Shown: positions 43,600-54,178 of the stretch, one piece after another
How the letters are laid out: each line of letters begins with the position of its first letter
How positions within the stretch are numbered: position 1 is the first letter of the stretch
Assembly: GCA_015680685.1 (NCBI GenBank)
Contig: MNCI01029617.1
Location: forward strand, 53,633-117,632
DNA: 64,000 bases
Reading direction: 5' to 3'
Source: Gnetum montanum
Taxonomy: Eukaryota > Streptophyta > Gnetopsida > Gnetales > Gnetaceae
Notes under the pieces: model-generated
Told to the model about the DNA's origin: nothing
Database searches by the model: none
Seen by the model: only the letters and a program-made list of their open reading frames with translations
Program-made: the position numbers and the translations under genes

Positions 43600-46500
43600 C
43601 AGTAGTACTAGGTGGGGGTGGTGGTCCTTCTTCCTCCACTACGTCGTTGGAGCCTGCAACATCACCTAGTGCCTATCAACAATATAATAACAATAAAATA
43701 GAAAATTAGTAAGAAAATTTACAACATACAAGCTAACATGAAAATCATAAAAAAAACACAAAAACTAACCTAAGATGGTCTTAGATCAATCATGTCTAAA
43801 GGAAAGCTATCAAGGCCCTCCTTCAAGCATTGGAGGATTTCAATCTCACATAGTTGTGTCTAGTTGTCTTGGCCAAAGTTAATCCCTGCAAGGGTCTTGC
43901 CTTTCTCCACAATGATCCATGTGGATGGCTTCATGGAAAACATAGTGGATGAAGCCTCTCCTGAGGATGTGACAATCTGCCTCTCCGGGGAACCACTAAC
44001 CACTGTATGATGAGCAAACAACTCATAGGTCCATCTCCCACCATTGGCATCAAGAAACATCTTAAGGTGGTTGTGTTTGATTAACTCTTCTTTAAGTTGC
44101 TGAACACATGCATCTTGATCACATTTATAGTTATGTTTGTGGTTCTTTTATATCTACCCCCACTTGTATACTTTGGTATTAAAGTTCTTCCAATCCTAGT
44201 TCTCTTGGACGAGTTGATCCATCTGTAGCCATTGCTCAATAATCTCTTTGGTGACCCCATTTTTTCCATGAATGGCTGAATAGTTCCTAGCATAATCACT
44301 CTCTATAATTCACTAGGTATTATCTCTCTGTGATCAAGCTAAAAGAAAGTCATATCAAGATTGAAGGTCCTCGATCTTTGTGTCTTGGCTCATCAGCCTC
44401 TCCTAAATTTCATGAACGCACTTTAATAGGTGCTCATTTGAGTGCCTACAGATCAATAATGATTTTACATAGGAAAGCACATATTTTTTGACTACCTCAT
44501 ATACATGATGACGCACCTACTTCACTTCAAGAGGGAACTTAGGAATGGAATCCACCTTGGCCACCTTGCTCAGATCCCAGTGAAGCTTAGAACCTGTTGG
44601 CATGCAACAAGCAAATCAACCTTAGCCATGAACTAAGCATTAAATTAGTAAAGCAATGTAAGAAAAAAAATTATACTCATACTAATCTTAGGATCCACAT
44701 GCTATAGGTGTTCAAGCATGTCCTCCACAATGCCCCCCATGAAGGCAAACTTATCATGTGTTTCTACCCACGGCTTCATGTAGTAGGTAGACATGGATGT
44801 TGGGCTACTAGCAGGCTCATCTAGGGTTGTGATACAATAATGCACTTAGCAAAAAATAAATAGCCAAATGTGCTAGAGAAAAAGAGCAACAATAGATGGC
44901 AATTTAAGGCACTTACCTAGCAGACCCTCAAGTGTGAGAGTAGGGGGATCACCCAGCTACACACTGTTAGAAAGATAGTCAAAATCACCCCTATAGGGGT
45001 GGAATAGCCCCTTCTCCTCTATCTTTTGGAGGGTCTATGTAGCCTCACGTAGCTCCTCCCCATTCATCTCCCCCTCTTCAACTTGTGGGAAGGCCTCCTC
45101 TACTACTGCTTCTACCACAGCTCCAATAGCCCTCTCTCATAATTTTGATAATTTACAAACATTGTATGTTAGAACATATTAGTCACATTAATGCATTGGT
45201 ATAATATAGCAAAAAAATAAAAATATAAACATAAAAAATACCAAATAAATGCATCTACGAATGTACGTATACTAACCTACAACATTTGTGTGTAAGCTAG
45301 AAAGCTTGAGGCGAATCTTGTTGATGCTTTCCCATCTGACTGTAGGAGCAGCCTCTTCTGTAGGGCATGGCCTCTTGATATTCACCTTGGATAGTCCCAC
45401 CATCATTGTGATAAAATGATTCACCTTGTACACATCCCCAGTGACAACTGGGATACCCTTTCCTGCACTGTCAGTTGAATAATATGATTGCACCAAGAGA
45501 CCTTTGGTCATTACTGAATGTGACTTATCAATCCCCTCTTGGGGATCCTACGTGTGAATGGTCATGAACATATGCTTAACCTAAGGCTTTGACAAGTACT
45601 CATAATCCTACATGATCCATTTCCCACTATCATGAACCACTAAGAGCTCCACAAACCTTTGTAGATACCCTATGAAGAACGTGAAGTGTACATGAGACCT
45701 CACCTAGATGTTGAAGCGTAGCCTAGTGATCTCCACATGTAGGCCGATGGCAATGTTAGAGGCACAATTAAAACTTGTGCCCTCCTATATTACTTCCTTC
45801 ATCATCCACACCTACTCAACCCCAAGGATTTTCCCTTGGAAGAGTAACTTTGGGAAGGCACAGGTGCAGATAAGAAGGTAGAGCTCCCGAAACTTAAACA
45901 CAAGGAAATTTTTAATGGGGATTCCCTTGTGAGGATGGGTGGCTCCCAACTAGCCCTTGATCTCTCCTCTACATTCTACATCCCTATTGGCTTTATCAAT
46001 GACTAATGGGCCATTAGTGGGGAGGCTAAAGAGGTTAGCAAAGAAGGCCTCGTTGAGGTCCAGGACTACCCTCGCACCGTGCATGCAAGTGATAAAGTGA
46101 TAGAAATCACTACTAAAGGAGTCTATGATGGTTACCATTTTGACCACCAAAATTCTTGGGCTAAGGGCCAAGAAAAGGTTCTTCAACCCAACACACGTGA
46201 GCCTACTAGTCAGCATTTCTAAGGTCTAGTGGCACAACCAATGCTACACCCTCTCCACATCACCATACTTCATGATAAGGGTGGCCTCTGTGCAGCCAGT
46301 GGCAACCATCATCACCTCTCCTAAAGTAACTACCACTACAATAAAAGCAAAAAAAACATTAACATCATGCAAAGGTAAATTAACAAGCACATGTGAGCAA
46401 GCATAAGAACTAAATAGGAAATTCTGACATGGTACAAATGGCATGCAGGATGGAGGTGCTAGTGCAAGAATCTCCTCGAGATTAAGCTCACCACTGGTCC

Positions 46501-46609
46501 ATTCCTTATCTAGCCAATTATGAGTCTTTCATAGCTCAAATGCCCTCTAGAACCAGGTAGGATAGGACTTTAGATCAACTCCCACTTACTCAACTACAAC
46601 CTCCCAAAA
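43600..46609 (-). pseudogene. Reverse-oriented multi-exon cargo gene, element E copy
   Basis: Read on the minus strand from the gap: THNWLDKEW and NLEEILALAPPSCMPF (46.55-46.45 kb; A has WMDKEWREPFKQVMLEAVLA), an intron ending TTTTATTGTAG (about 46.34 kb), then VVTLGEVMMVATGCTEATLI and MKYGDVERV. Next: KMVTIIDSFSSDFYHFITC and HGARVVLDLNEAFFANLFSL (46.1 kb; A has YVWGVWVVIDINVQLFADLF), VHFTFFIGYLQRFVELLVVH (45.7 kb), MTKGLLVQSYYSTDSAGKGI (45.5 kb), a donor GTTAGTATAC (45276), an intron 44682-44594, KLHWDLSKVAKVDSIP and a coiled-coil tail to about 43.75 kb. The 5' part with the phosphatase-like exon falls in the gap. Decayed. Confidence 0.7.
44594..44682 (-). other. Intron of the element E reverse gene (89 bp)
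   Basis: Donor GTATGAGTATAA at 44682 and acceptor TTGCATGCCAACAG ending 44594, minus strand. Same position as 22998-23101 in A, directly before the [SP]KLxWD block. Confidence 0.65.
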
Positions 46610-47251
46610 NNNNNNNNNNNNNNNNNNNNNNNNNNNNNNNNNNNNNNNNNNNNNNNNNNNNNNNNNNNNNNNNNNNNNNNNNNNNNNNNNNNNNNNNNNN
46701 NNNNNNNNNNNNNNNNNNNNNNNNNNNNNNNNNNNNNNNNNNNNNNNNNNNNNNNNNNNNNNNNNNNNNNNNNNNNNNNNNNNNNNNNNNNNNNNNNNNN
46801 NNNNNNNNNNNNNNNNNNNNNNNNNNNNNNNNNNNNNNNNNNNNNNNNNNNNNNNNNNNNNNNNNNNNNNNNNNNNNNNNNNNNNNNNNNNNNNNNNNNN
46901 NNNNNNNNNNNNNNNNNNNNNNNNNNNNNNNNNNNNNNNNNNNNNNNNNNNNNNNNNNNNNNNNNNNNNNNNNNNNNNNNNNNNNNNNNNNNNNNNNNNN
47001 NNNNNNNNNNNNNNNNNNNNNNNNNNNNNNNNNNNNNNNNNNNNNNNNNNNNNNNNNNNNNNNNNNNNNNNNNNNNNNNNNNNNNNNNNNNNNNNNNNNN
47101 NNNNNNNNNNNNNNNNNNNNNNNNNNNNNNNNNNNNNNNNNNNNNNNNNNNNNNNNNNNNNNNNNNNNNNNNNNNNNNNNNNNNNNNNNNNNNNNNNNNN
47201 NNNNNNNNNNNNNNNNNNNNNNNNNNNNNNNNNNNNNNNNNNNNNNNNNNN
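46610..47251. other. Assembly gap (642 N)
   Basis: A run of N. It separates the Tat-like block from the copia block, so their adjacency is only as good as the scaffold. Confidence 0.99.
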
Positions 47252-48720
47252 AAAAAAAAATTTTCAAAACATGATGAGATGCCTTATCAAGAATGCAAAA
47301 TTAACCAATTAATAATAGAGTATTCTCATAACCATGGCAACATACATCATACATAAAATCATTAGTAGTAGCAACCAAGAAAAATATCCATATGAAATTA
47401 TTTATAAAAATTTACCAAATGTCTCTTACATAAAAACATTTGGATGTCATTGCTATGCGAAGACTCATAAGCAATTTATCAACAAGCTAGATGATAGAGG
47501 AAAAAACTATAACTTTCTAGGTTATGATTCCAAAACAAGTAGGTATCTATGCTATGATCTTATAGAACATAAAAGGTACTTATCAAGAGATATGGTATTT
47601 CAAGAAGAAAAATTTGGAATTACTGATGTTCAACAAAATCATTAGAGATCAATAAATCAAATCATCCCAAGAACAAGAATTCAAAAGGATCATCCTTTAA
47701 CACAAATATTGGACACTAATTTTGAAAGAAGGCTAATAACATCAAGGGCTATTACAAACATAGCTTACTCAGCACTCACACAAGAACCTTCAATTGCTAG
47801 AGAAGCTCTAAAAAATAAAGTATAGAAACAAGCTATGGATAAAGAATGTGAGATAATCATGATGAACAACACATGGAAACTTGTTAAAAAACTATAAGAC
47901 AAGAAAATCATTGATTGCAAGTCACTATAAAAAATGAGACAGGAGAAATAACTAATCATAAAGTAAGGCTTATTAATAAAGGTTTTAAGCAAAATAAACA
48001 TATTGATTATGATGAAATATTTGCACCAGTCGGTAGCTTTGAAGCTATAAAACTTATCAGATCTATTACTATTCATCATAATATGAAACTTTATAAAATG
48101 AATCTAGTATTCCTAAATGGTTACACTTATGAAGAAGTTTATGTACATAAACTTGAAAGATATGTAGTGGAAGGCATGAAAGACCAATTTTTCAAGTTAA
48201 AAAATGTTCTTTATGGCTTGAAACAACCACCTAGAGCATGGTTTCATAGAATCAATAGATATCTCCTAATGAAAAACTACTTTTGTTGTGTGTGTGAACT
48301 AACGTTATACTACAAATACGAAAAAATTGATTTTATCATTAGATCTCTCTATGTGGATGACATAATTACTGCTGCTATAAGTGAAAAATTATTAGAAGAG
48401 TTCAAGTTGGACATGAAACATGAATTTAAAATGAAAGACCTTGGTGAATTGAAATATTTCATAAATATATACATTTAACAAAATGAGGAAATCAAAATTC
48501 ATCAAACCAAGTATGAAAAATCCATTCTAGATAAGAACATAATCAAGGAAAAATTAGTGAATTTTCCTTTTCCTCACAATATCAAATTAGTCTACAAAGA
48601 CCACACCCCTCTTATTAATGTAAGTATGTATAGAGAAATGATAGAATTATTAAGATTCCTATGTCATATCAAAATTATTTTGGAATACTCAACTTCTCTT
48701 TGGTGATAATACATGCAATA
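47252..48720 (+). pseudogene. Ty1/copia integrase end and reverse transcriptase fragment
   Basis: Starts inside the integrase: YEIIYKNLPNVSYIKTFGCH then CYAKTHKQF and FLGYDSKTSRYLCYDL, the typical copia GYSxxxKxYR-like region. RT: HKVRLINKGFKQNKHIDYDE, IFAPVGSFEAIKLIRSITIH, KMNLVFLNGYTYEEVYVHKL (the usual DVKxAFLxG is NLVFLNG), LYGLKQPPRAWFHRINRYLL, RSLYVDDIITAAIS with the YVDD box (about 48.35 kb), and MKDLGELKYFINIYI. Then frame-broken YEKSILDK and a short remnant to about 48.70 kb. Several stops. Orientation opposite to the copia gag at 50.9-52.0 kb. Confidence 0.88.
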
Positions 48721-48829
48721 ACCAAGGGAATTTCATCTAAAAACTATACTCACATTTCTATTTTGGAGTATCTCTAATTTTGAGACTAAGAAGTTTTTTC
48801 AGACTTGCCATTTTCTCAAAATTGGAGTA

Positions 48830-49083
48830 TGATGTATGGCCTAGTCTTTTGTGTCATATTTTAATATCATTTTTATTGGTTTATGAGTGTTAGATATTAG
48901 ACATAATTTGTTATGTTTTATCTAATTTTTCTTGTGTCATTCTCACTTAAAAACAAGTTTCTTGTATTCTTGATGATAATGTATCATGTCAATAGGATTT
49001 TCTTTTAGGTCAAAATAATTGTAATCTTGACTATAAATATTATTATTGGAGGCTTTGATTCTCATCATCTCATCTCCATTTGG
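48830..49083 (+). mobile_element. Possible copia LTR part after the RT fragment
   Basis: AAAATTGGAGTA precedes TGATGTATGGCC at 48830, which looks like a purine tract and an LTR start. TTGACTATAAATATT near 49030 is a TATA-like box. It is interrupted at 49084 by retrocopy G. No partner LTR was found, so this is tentative. Confidence 0.4.
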
Positions 49084-50508
49084 TTTTTTTTTTTTTGAGA
49101 GAATGTTCGGGAATGTATTACTGAAAGAAAGGGACGCGACAATACAAGTACAAGTACAGGTGGGGGGGGTGGCCCACCCCAAAAGGGGGGGGGGGGGGGG
49201 GAGGGGGGGCACACCCCACACCCACGACGAACCCAACAAGGAAGGGGCGGGAACAAGAGAGAGAGGGAAAGGGCTAGGGGTGAGTCGGCAGCTGGTGGCA
49301 GGCACACCGAGGCAACTCCAACTCATGGAGCATGTCCAGGGTGGCCCGATGATCCTCCGTGTCGATGAAGTTCGCGGCCTGCTGGAACCCCTGCAGAAGA
49401 GCCTCGCGCCTGCGCCGGTCCGGCGACGAATCCCCCGCATCTGGGTGGAGTCTAGCGGATGTGCGTCGAATGTGCCTTCTGAGCTCCCCCAGGAGCTCTC
49501 ACAGCTAATACCAAGGACGGTATACGGGCAGTGCCCCCCCCCCTAAGCCACTAGCGGGCGCTGTGCTGATGCGCCTAGTCGAGCTGACGCTGCCGTTGCA
49601 GCTCCTCCTCCTACAGACGCTCCTGCTCCTCCCGGGCCGTCGCCTCCCAGGCCTGCCGGTCAACCTCCTCCTGCAGAAGCTCCTCCCTGATCCGGTCCCA
49701 GAGCTCATCCATGAGCTGGGCACGCAGGGTCTCCATCGCAAGTGTATGCTGCCTGTTCAGCTGCTGCGCCTGCTCCTGGAGCTGGGTTTCATGGTCGGCC
49801 CGCCACTTGGCCAGGGCCTCAGCCCACCGAGCCTCCGACAACCATTTTTCGGCCTCCCTAGCAGCAGCAACCACCCGTCGAAGCTGCGCCTCCCAGTGCG
49901 CAGGGGCGCTAGGGGGGTCGGGTGAGAGGGCAGGGTTGTGGTGGGAGCGGCGGCCCCAGGAAAGATGGAGAGCAGCCAGCCGCCGAGGATTAGAGGAAGG
50001 GGGGAAGCAGGGGGAGGGGAAACGCGACGCCCCCTAGCGGGGGCAGAGGACGGGCCCAATGCCCCCTGCTCCCCCACCCCCCTCAACAGGGCCAAGATAA
50101 GCCTTGACCGGTGACCCCGCCGCTGGAGGAGGAGGGCCTCGAGGAAGAAGCGTGGCAGGTTAACCCGGGTGCCCTCCTGCAAGCACCGCAGGAAGGTGAA
50201 ATGCAGCCCCTGGAGCTTGGACACATTTCCCGACTGCACAAAGAAGCGCTCAACTAAGACGTCTGCATGAGCCCAAAGACACGGGAGGGAAGTCCGAGGG
50301 ACCTGACAACTCTGTGTTCTCGGGGAAAGGCCCTTGAAAAAGACCGCCGAGTTATGGAGGCCATGGGAGGTTGGCAAGATGATCTCCCCAGTGGTCGAGA
50401 TCCCCAGGTAGTTGGCCAAAGTAGCCTCTGTCAGGCGAATAACTCGGCCACGGAAGAAGGTTTGATCGCTGCGCCAGTTGGTAAAGAAGGAACTATTAGA
50501 TAGGTCAC
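49084..50508 (-). pseudogene. Retrocopy G: GC-rich, 5'-truncated, poly(A)-tailed insertion
   Basis: Base composition jumps from AT-rich to GC-rich between a run of 13 T at 49084 (a poly(A) tail on the minus strand) and about 50508. Minus strand coding: NWRSDQTFFRGRVIRLTEAT, LANYLGISTTGEII, PCLWAHADVLVERFFVQSGN, LHFTFLRCLQEGTRVNLPRF; then, one frame away, a coiled coil (AREAEKWLSEARWAEALAKW; HTLAMETLRAQLMDELWDRI) and LHELELPRCACHQLPTHP with a stop near 49.29 kb. The 3' part holds a G/C homopolymer tract (49163-49211 on the plus strand). No start codon precedes the first residues, so it is 5'-truncated. The globular part resembles the putative plant transposon protein domain; no better function can be offered. 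Confidence 0.65.
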
Positions 50509-52000
50509 GGTTTTTTCATAACACACAAATCATTTTTAAAATTTATATTAATTCTTTTGCTAACCATTTAGGAATTTGAGAGATTTAGTACATAGAATGC
50601 TTCTATAATAACAATGAATTTATTATTAAGATGTCTTATAATATAATCTCCTATCCCTTCTATTTTCATGAAGTTGTCATCATCAATTTTAATATTACCA
50701 ATTTTTTTGGGTTTATAATTGATAAGATATGTGAGAAGTCATATGGTTTCAGCATCCAGTCTCTACTATCCATGATTCTTATTTAACTTTGGTAATAAAA
50801 TTAAAGGCTCTGTAATTAACTTGATTTTCTTCTTGAGTGAATGTTGAAGTTGGTGCCTCCTCTTGTTTGTTATTTTGAAGCTAAAAAGTTTCAAATCTAA
50901 TTCTTACCCAACATGATTCTATAAGATTCTTTTTATTTTCATAATGTACAATATGGGACAGAGAAATGATTTGGTTGATTTGATTATGATTATTACATCT
51001 TCTTCCTAAAATCCTCTACCTTTGATGTTTTTGTATTGATTTTCTAATGTGTTTGAATAATTTAGTGAATTTTGAACATTAGGGTTTTTCATGCCTTTTC
51101 TTCCTCTTTCTCAATAAGATCTATCCTTTCCTCTACTGGTTGTGAAAACATGTTCATCGTTATTGTTATAAGTTCATGAGCTTTCCAAGAAACTAATTTG
51201 AGAGACCAAATCATCTACTATAAACTATTTGAATTCCTCATTTTGAAGAAAATTCATTATAATATTTTGATATGTCTAATCATACAAAGAACCAACAACC
51301 TTTTTTGACTATTTGATATTTAGTGAAGTAACATTTATATTCACTCATGTGTTGTAGATATCCATATATTCTTTCAAAGAATATTTTAATGTTTTCTCCT
51401 TTTTCTGACTTCAAGTTTATCAAATTGGATTCTATTGAATAATTCTTTAGTATGTTGATTTTTGGGAATGTCATGGTAGTTTGAACAAAATATTTTCAAT
51501 ACTGTTTAGCTATCTCTAAGAAACATAATCTTCTTATTATGATTTTTGAAATGTTAAATATGATGATCATCTTTGCTAGAGATTCTTTCTTTCTTTTCTC
51601 ATGATCTAACAATTTTATCCTAGAAGGATTATCTTATTTTCCATCATTTTTTGTAGTGATAGGAATGAAGGACTTGCATTTGATTTAGTTCTTAAACGTC
51701 ATTGAACTCAAGAAGGCCTTTCATCATTTTTCTCCATAGAACAAAGTCTCATGTTTCATTAAAAATGATAGGGCACTTTGAAATTTCTTTGTTGCAACTT
51801 TGAATGATATTTCTAATGGTATAGATTGATGTAATAAATATTTTGTTGAAATAAATGATGAAATTATATACTCTTACCAAGGTGACTCTTGGTCTTCTTT
51901 GTTTGAGAAATTTTGAAGTATCAAAAAGTATGAGATGATGTAGGTTGATTCTCATATTCATTATTAAAGTTCTAGTTTGAGTGAATGCTTGAATATATTT
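50509..52000 (-). pseudogene. Decayed Ty1/copia gag (minus strand)
   Basis: Best block: NLINLKSEKGENIKIFFERI, YGYLQHMSEYK and FTKYQIVKK (51.45-51.3 kb), which fits the copia gag pattern LKMKEGESIxxFFxRVxxIxNQMxxxGE...QRVVEKI. Downstream, near 50.90 kb, LSHIVHYENKKNLIESCW could be a ruined CxxCxxxGHxxxxC knuckle. Upstream, near 51.74 kb, DFVLWRKMMKGLL resembles the gag N-terminal W block. The first 250 bp (50509-50760) may be LTR remnant. AT-rich, many stops. Confidence 0.5.
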
Positions 52001-53015
52001 TTGAATTAAGTAATGATAATGATAATTAAAAATATTGGTAAATTTGATGATTTTATAAATGTCAAAATGGAAGAATAGAAACAGAGATGTGAAGAGATAA
52101 TGGGTGATATTGAAGTAGATTCAGGCATAAACTTTATTTGCTAATTTTCAATCATTTATAACATGGTATGGTATTTCTATGTATAGAATATAGTTGTGAC
52201 CATACTTTGACTTAATGAAAAGTTATTCCCCACTAATAAAAATGAATAAAAAATTGAAAAAAAGATGAATTGAGACCAAAATCATGTACATACATCAATC
52301 AATTCATAAATTTAAGGAAAATAATTTTTTGTCTTCATTCATTAGGTAGTGATAGGAACACTAGATGGCTTTGGTCACTAAATTACAAAGCAAACGCATA
52401 CTTATTGTATTGCACATTAATATATTTAAACAAATCTATAAAAGGAATTTTAAAAATGGTCCAATAGATCCTTGGGGTCTTGGTGGACGTAACTAAAAAT
52501 TTCAATTATAATTTCATAAATTCAAATATTACCTAGTAAAAATGTTAGCTCCCTAATAAGGAAGAATCTACTAATAGCCAAAAAATAAAACAACCTTTTC
52601 TATTTTCTATTAACCATCTATGATTTTTCAAATGACTATCTTTCTTTGTATATTCTATAAGAGGTGATTTTAAAGGATCTATTATGTATCTCTTTCTATT
52701 ATTCTTTTTCATAACATTGTTCATGTGAGAAAGAGAATTTTTAAATATCATATTTAAAATATCCTTCTTATTTTTCTTATTTTGAAAAAATTTGAGATTT
52801 TACTATAGGTTAAAAAAATATTATTGCATTATGTTCTTTAATACTATAATTGTATTCTAATATACAAGTTAAAAACACAAATATGTTTCATATTTTATTT
52901 GATAAAATGTGTCCTTATTTATGAGTACAACACAAATGCCATCCCATTATCTACGATTTTAGGTAAATAATGCAAAATTCCTCATGAATAAACATGTTGA
53001 TTATATGATCCAAAT
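52001..53015. other. AT-rich DNA, nothing recognised
   Basis: No gene, repeat family or RNA gene seen. Short open stretches (52270-52467 plus, 52545-52751 minus) have no motif. Confidence 0.5.
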
Positions 53016-53020
53016 ACTAT
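53016..53020. repeat. Target site duplication of element F, left copy (ACTAT)
   Basis: ACTAT precedes the LTR start TGAAGATGAAC; the same five bases follow the other LTR at 63846-63850. Confidence 0.85.
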
Positions 53021-54030
53021 TGAAGATGAACAACACATTTTTTACAATGTGTTACCAATTTTTTTTTTTTTTCAAAAGTTATAAAAACACTTGGTAATAG
53101 TTTAACTATTGATGAAGTGTCAAAAGTCAATGCGTTGACTAGGTTGTGTATACGTGGCCGCATCGATGCGGCCCCATCGATGCAGCCACCATGTGTCGAC
53201 GGGGCCCCATATACATAGCCACCCTTCTCAGATCTATAAATATGAGGGCCTTCCACCTCATTTAGGCATATTTTTGTGTAGTGATAGCAAAGCTCTTGCA
53301 GTTTGCTTCCACAAGAGATAGAATATTTTCCAAGTGCCCGCAGTAAGTGTATGAAAAGCAATCGAATCTTTATTCAAGCATTGATGTATCTGAGCCCATT
53401 GGCATGACGGAAATAAAGATGAACTATTCATGCAATCCATGCAGCATTTGGACTTAGTTGTTTCATGCATTTAATAGTTTAAAATGTTTATGCTTTATTA
53501 ATCAGCTGTTTATGCTTTATTAGTTACTCGTTGATTATTTATGTTTTCATTATTATAATTTCAATCGTTAGTGTTTATTCGTAGTTGTAAAAGACATAAG
53601 TACGACCATCTTGAACGTAATCCAAACACTTTGTAAACCTAACAATGCTTAACGTCTGGTAACCCAGCAGTATTAGGAAATGCTCAGAACGTGTTCAGAG
53701 GATGGGACCGGATGCTTATGCTAGGAGTAGTTAGAATATACACTAGGATAATTAGAGATTAGATAATAGTTATTCATTACTTTCATACCTCACTAAGTCG
53801 TCGAAAAAGATAATTAAAAAGATATCAAAATCATTAGCCTTAGTCTCACTTAACCATCGCAATAGAACTTTACAAGTGAGATTAGGATGACAATGACCAT
53901 TCTAACCCAAGGTTTCACTGGTTAGAAGTCTGGTGCATGTTAAGTGCTTACAGTTTGTGGAGTTCAATCAGATCATGCATGAATGCTTGTATTCGTATGG
54001 TTGGGCATAGGGGTACCTAGCCGCTCATCA
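53021..54030 (+). mobile_element. 5' LTR of element F (Athila-like)
   Basis: 1010 bp, TGAAGATGAAC ... CCGCTCATCA. The end is fixed by the primer-binding site at 54031 and by the partner LTR ending in the same bases at 63845. The U3 holds a GC-rich block (53150-53215) with GCGGCCCCATCGATGCAG, followed by a TATA box (TATAAAT, 53235-53241). The last 520 bp match 63326-63845 at roughly 92%. Confidence 0.88.
53150..53245 (+). promoter_or_regulatory. GC-block promoter of element F LTR
   Basis: Modules GCGGCCCCATCGATGCAG (53168-53185) and GGGGCCCCATATAC (53201-53214), then TATAAAT. The same modules occur upstream of the TATA box of F's reverse gene (61681-61765, other strand). Confidence 0.65.
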
Positions 54031-54049
54031 TTGGCACCATTGTCGGGGA
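54031..54049 (+). other. Primer-binding site of element F
   Basis: TTGGCACCATTGTCGGGGA, one base away from pairing at TGG. It is close to the TGGCGCCGTTGCCGGGGA type used by Athila and many Tat elements. Confidence 0.85.
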
Positions 54050-54178
54050 CTTGTTAGTCTTATATGCATCATTTGACCTTAGTGAAATTATCATTCAAGT
54101 CATTGGATTGGACCCAGGATAGAAATATTTTCACACACTAGGCAGATTTAAGTTAAGTAATTAGGGTATACCGATAAT

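Noticed and set aside
46590-47267. A 225-codon open frame on the minus strand
   Set aside because: It consists almost entirely of the run of N; no real coding sequence.
49046-49546. A 166-codon plus-strand open frame
   Set aside because: It is the complement of the retrocopy's coding and 3' untranslated strand and includes the poly(T) and G tracts; the minus-strand product has recognisable structure.
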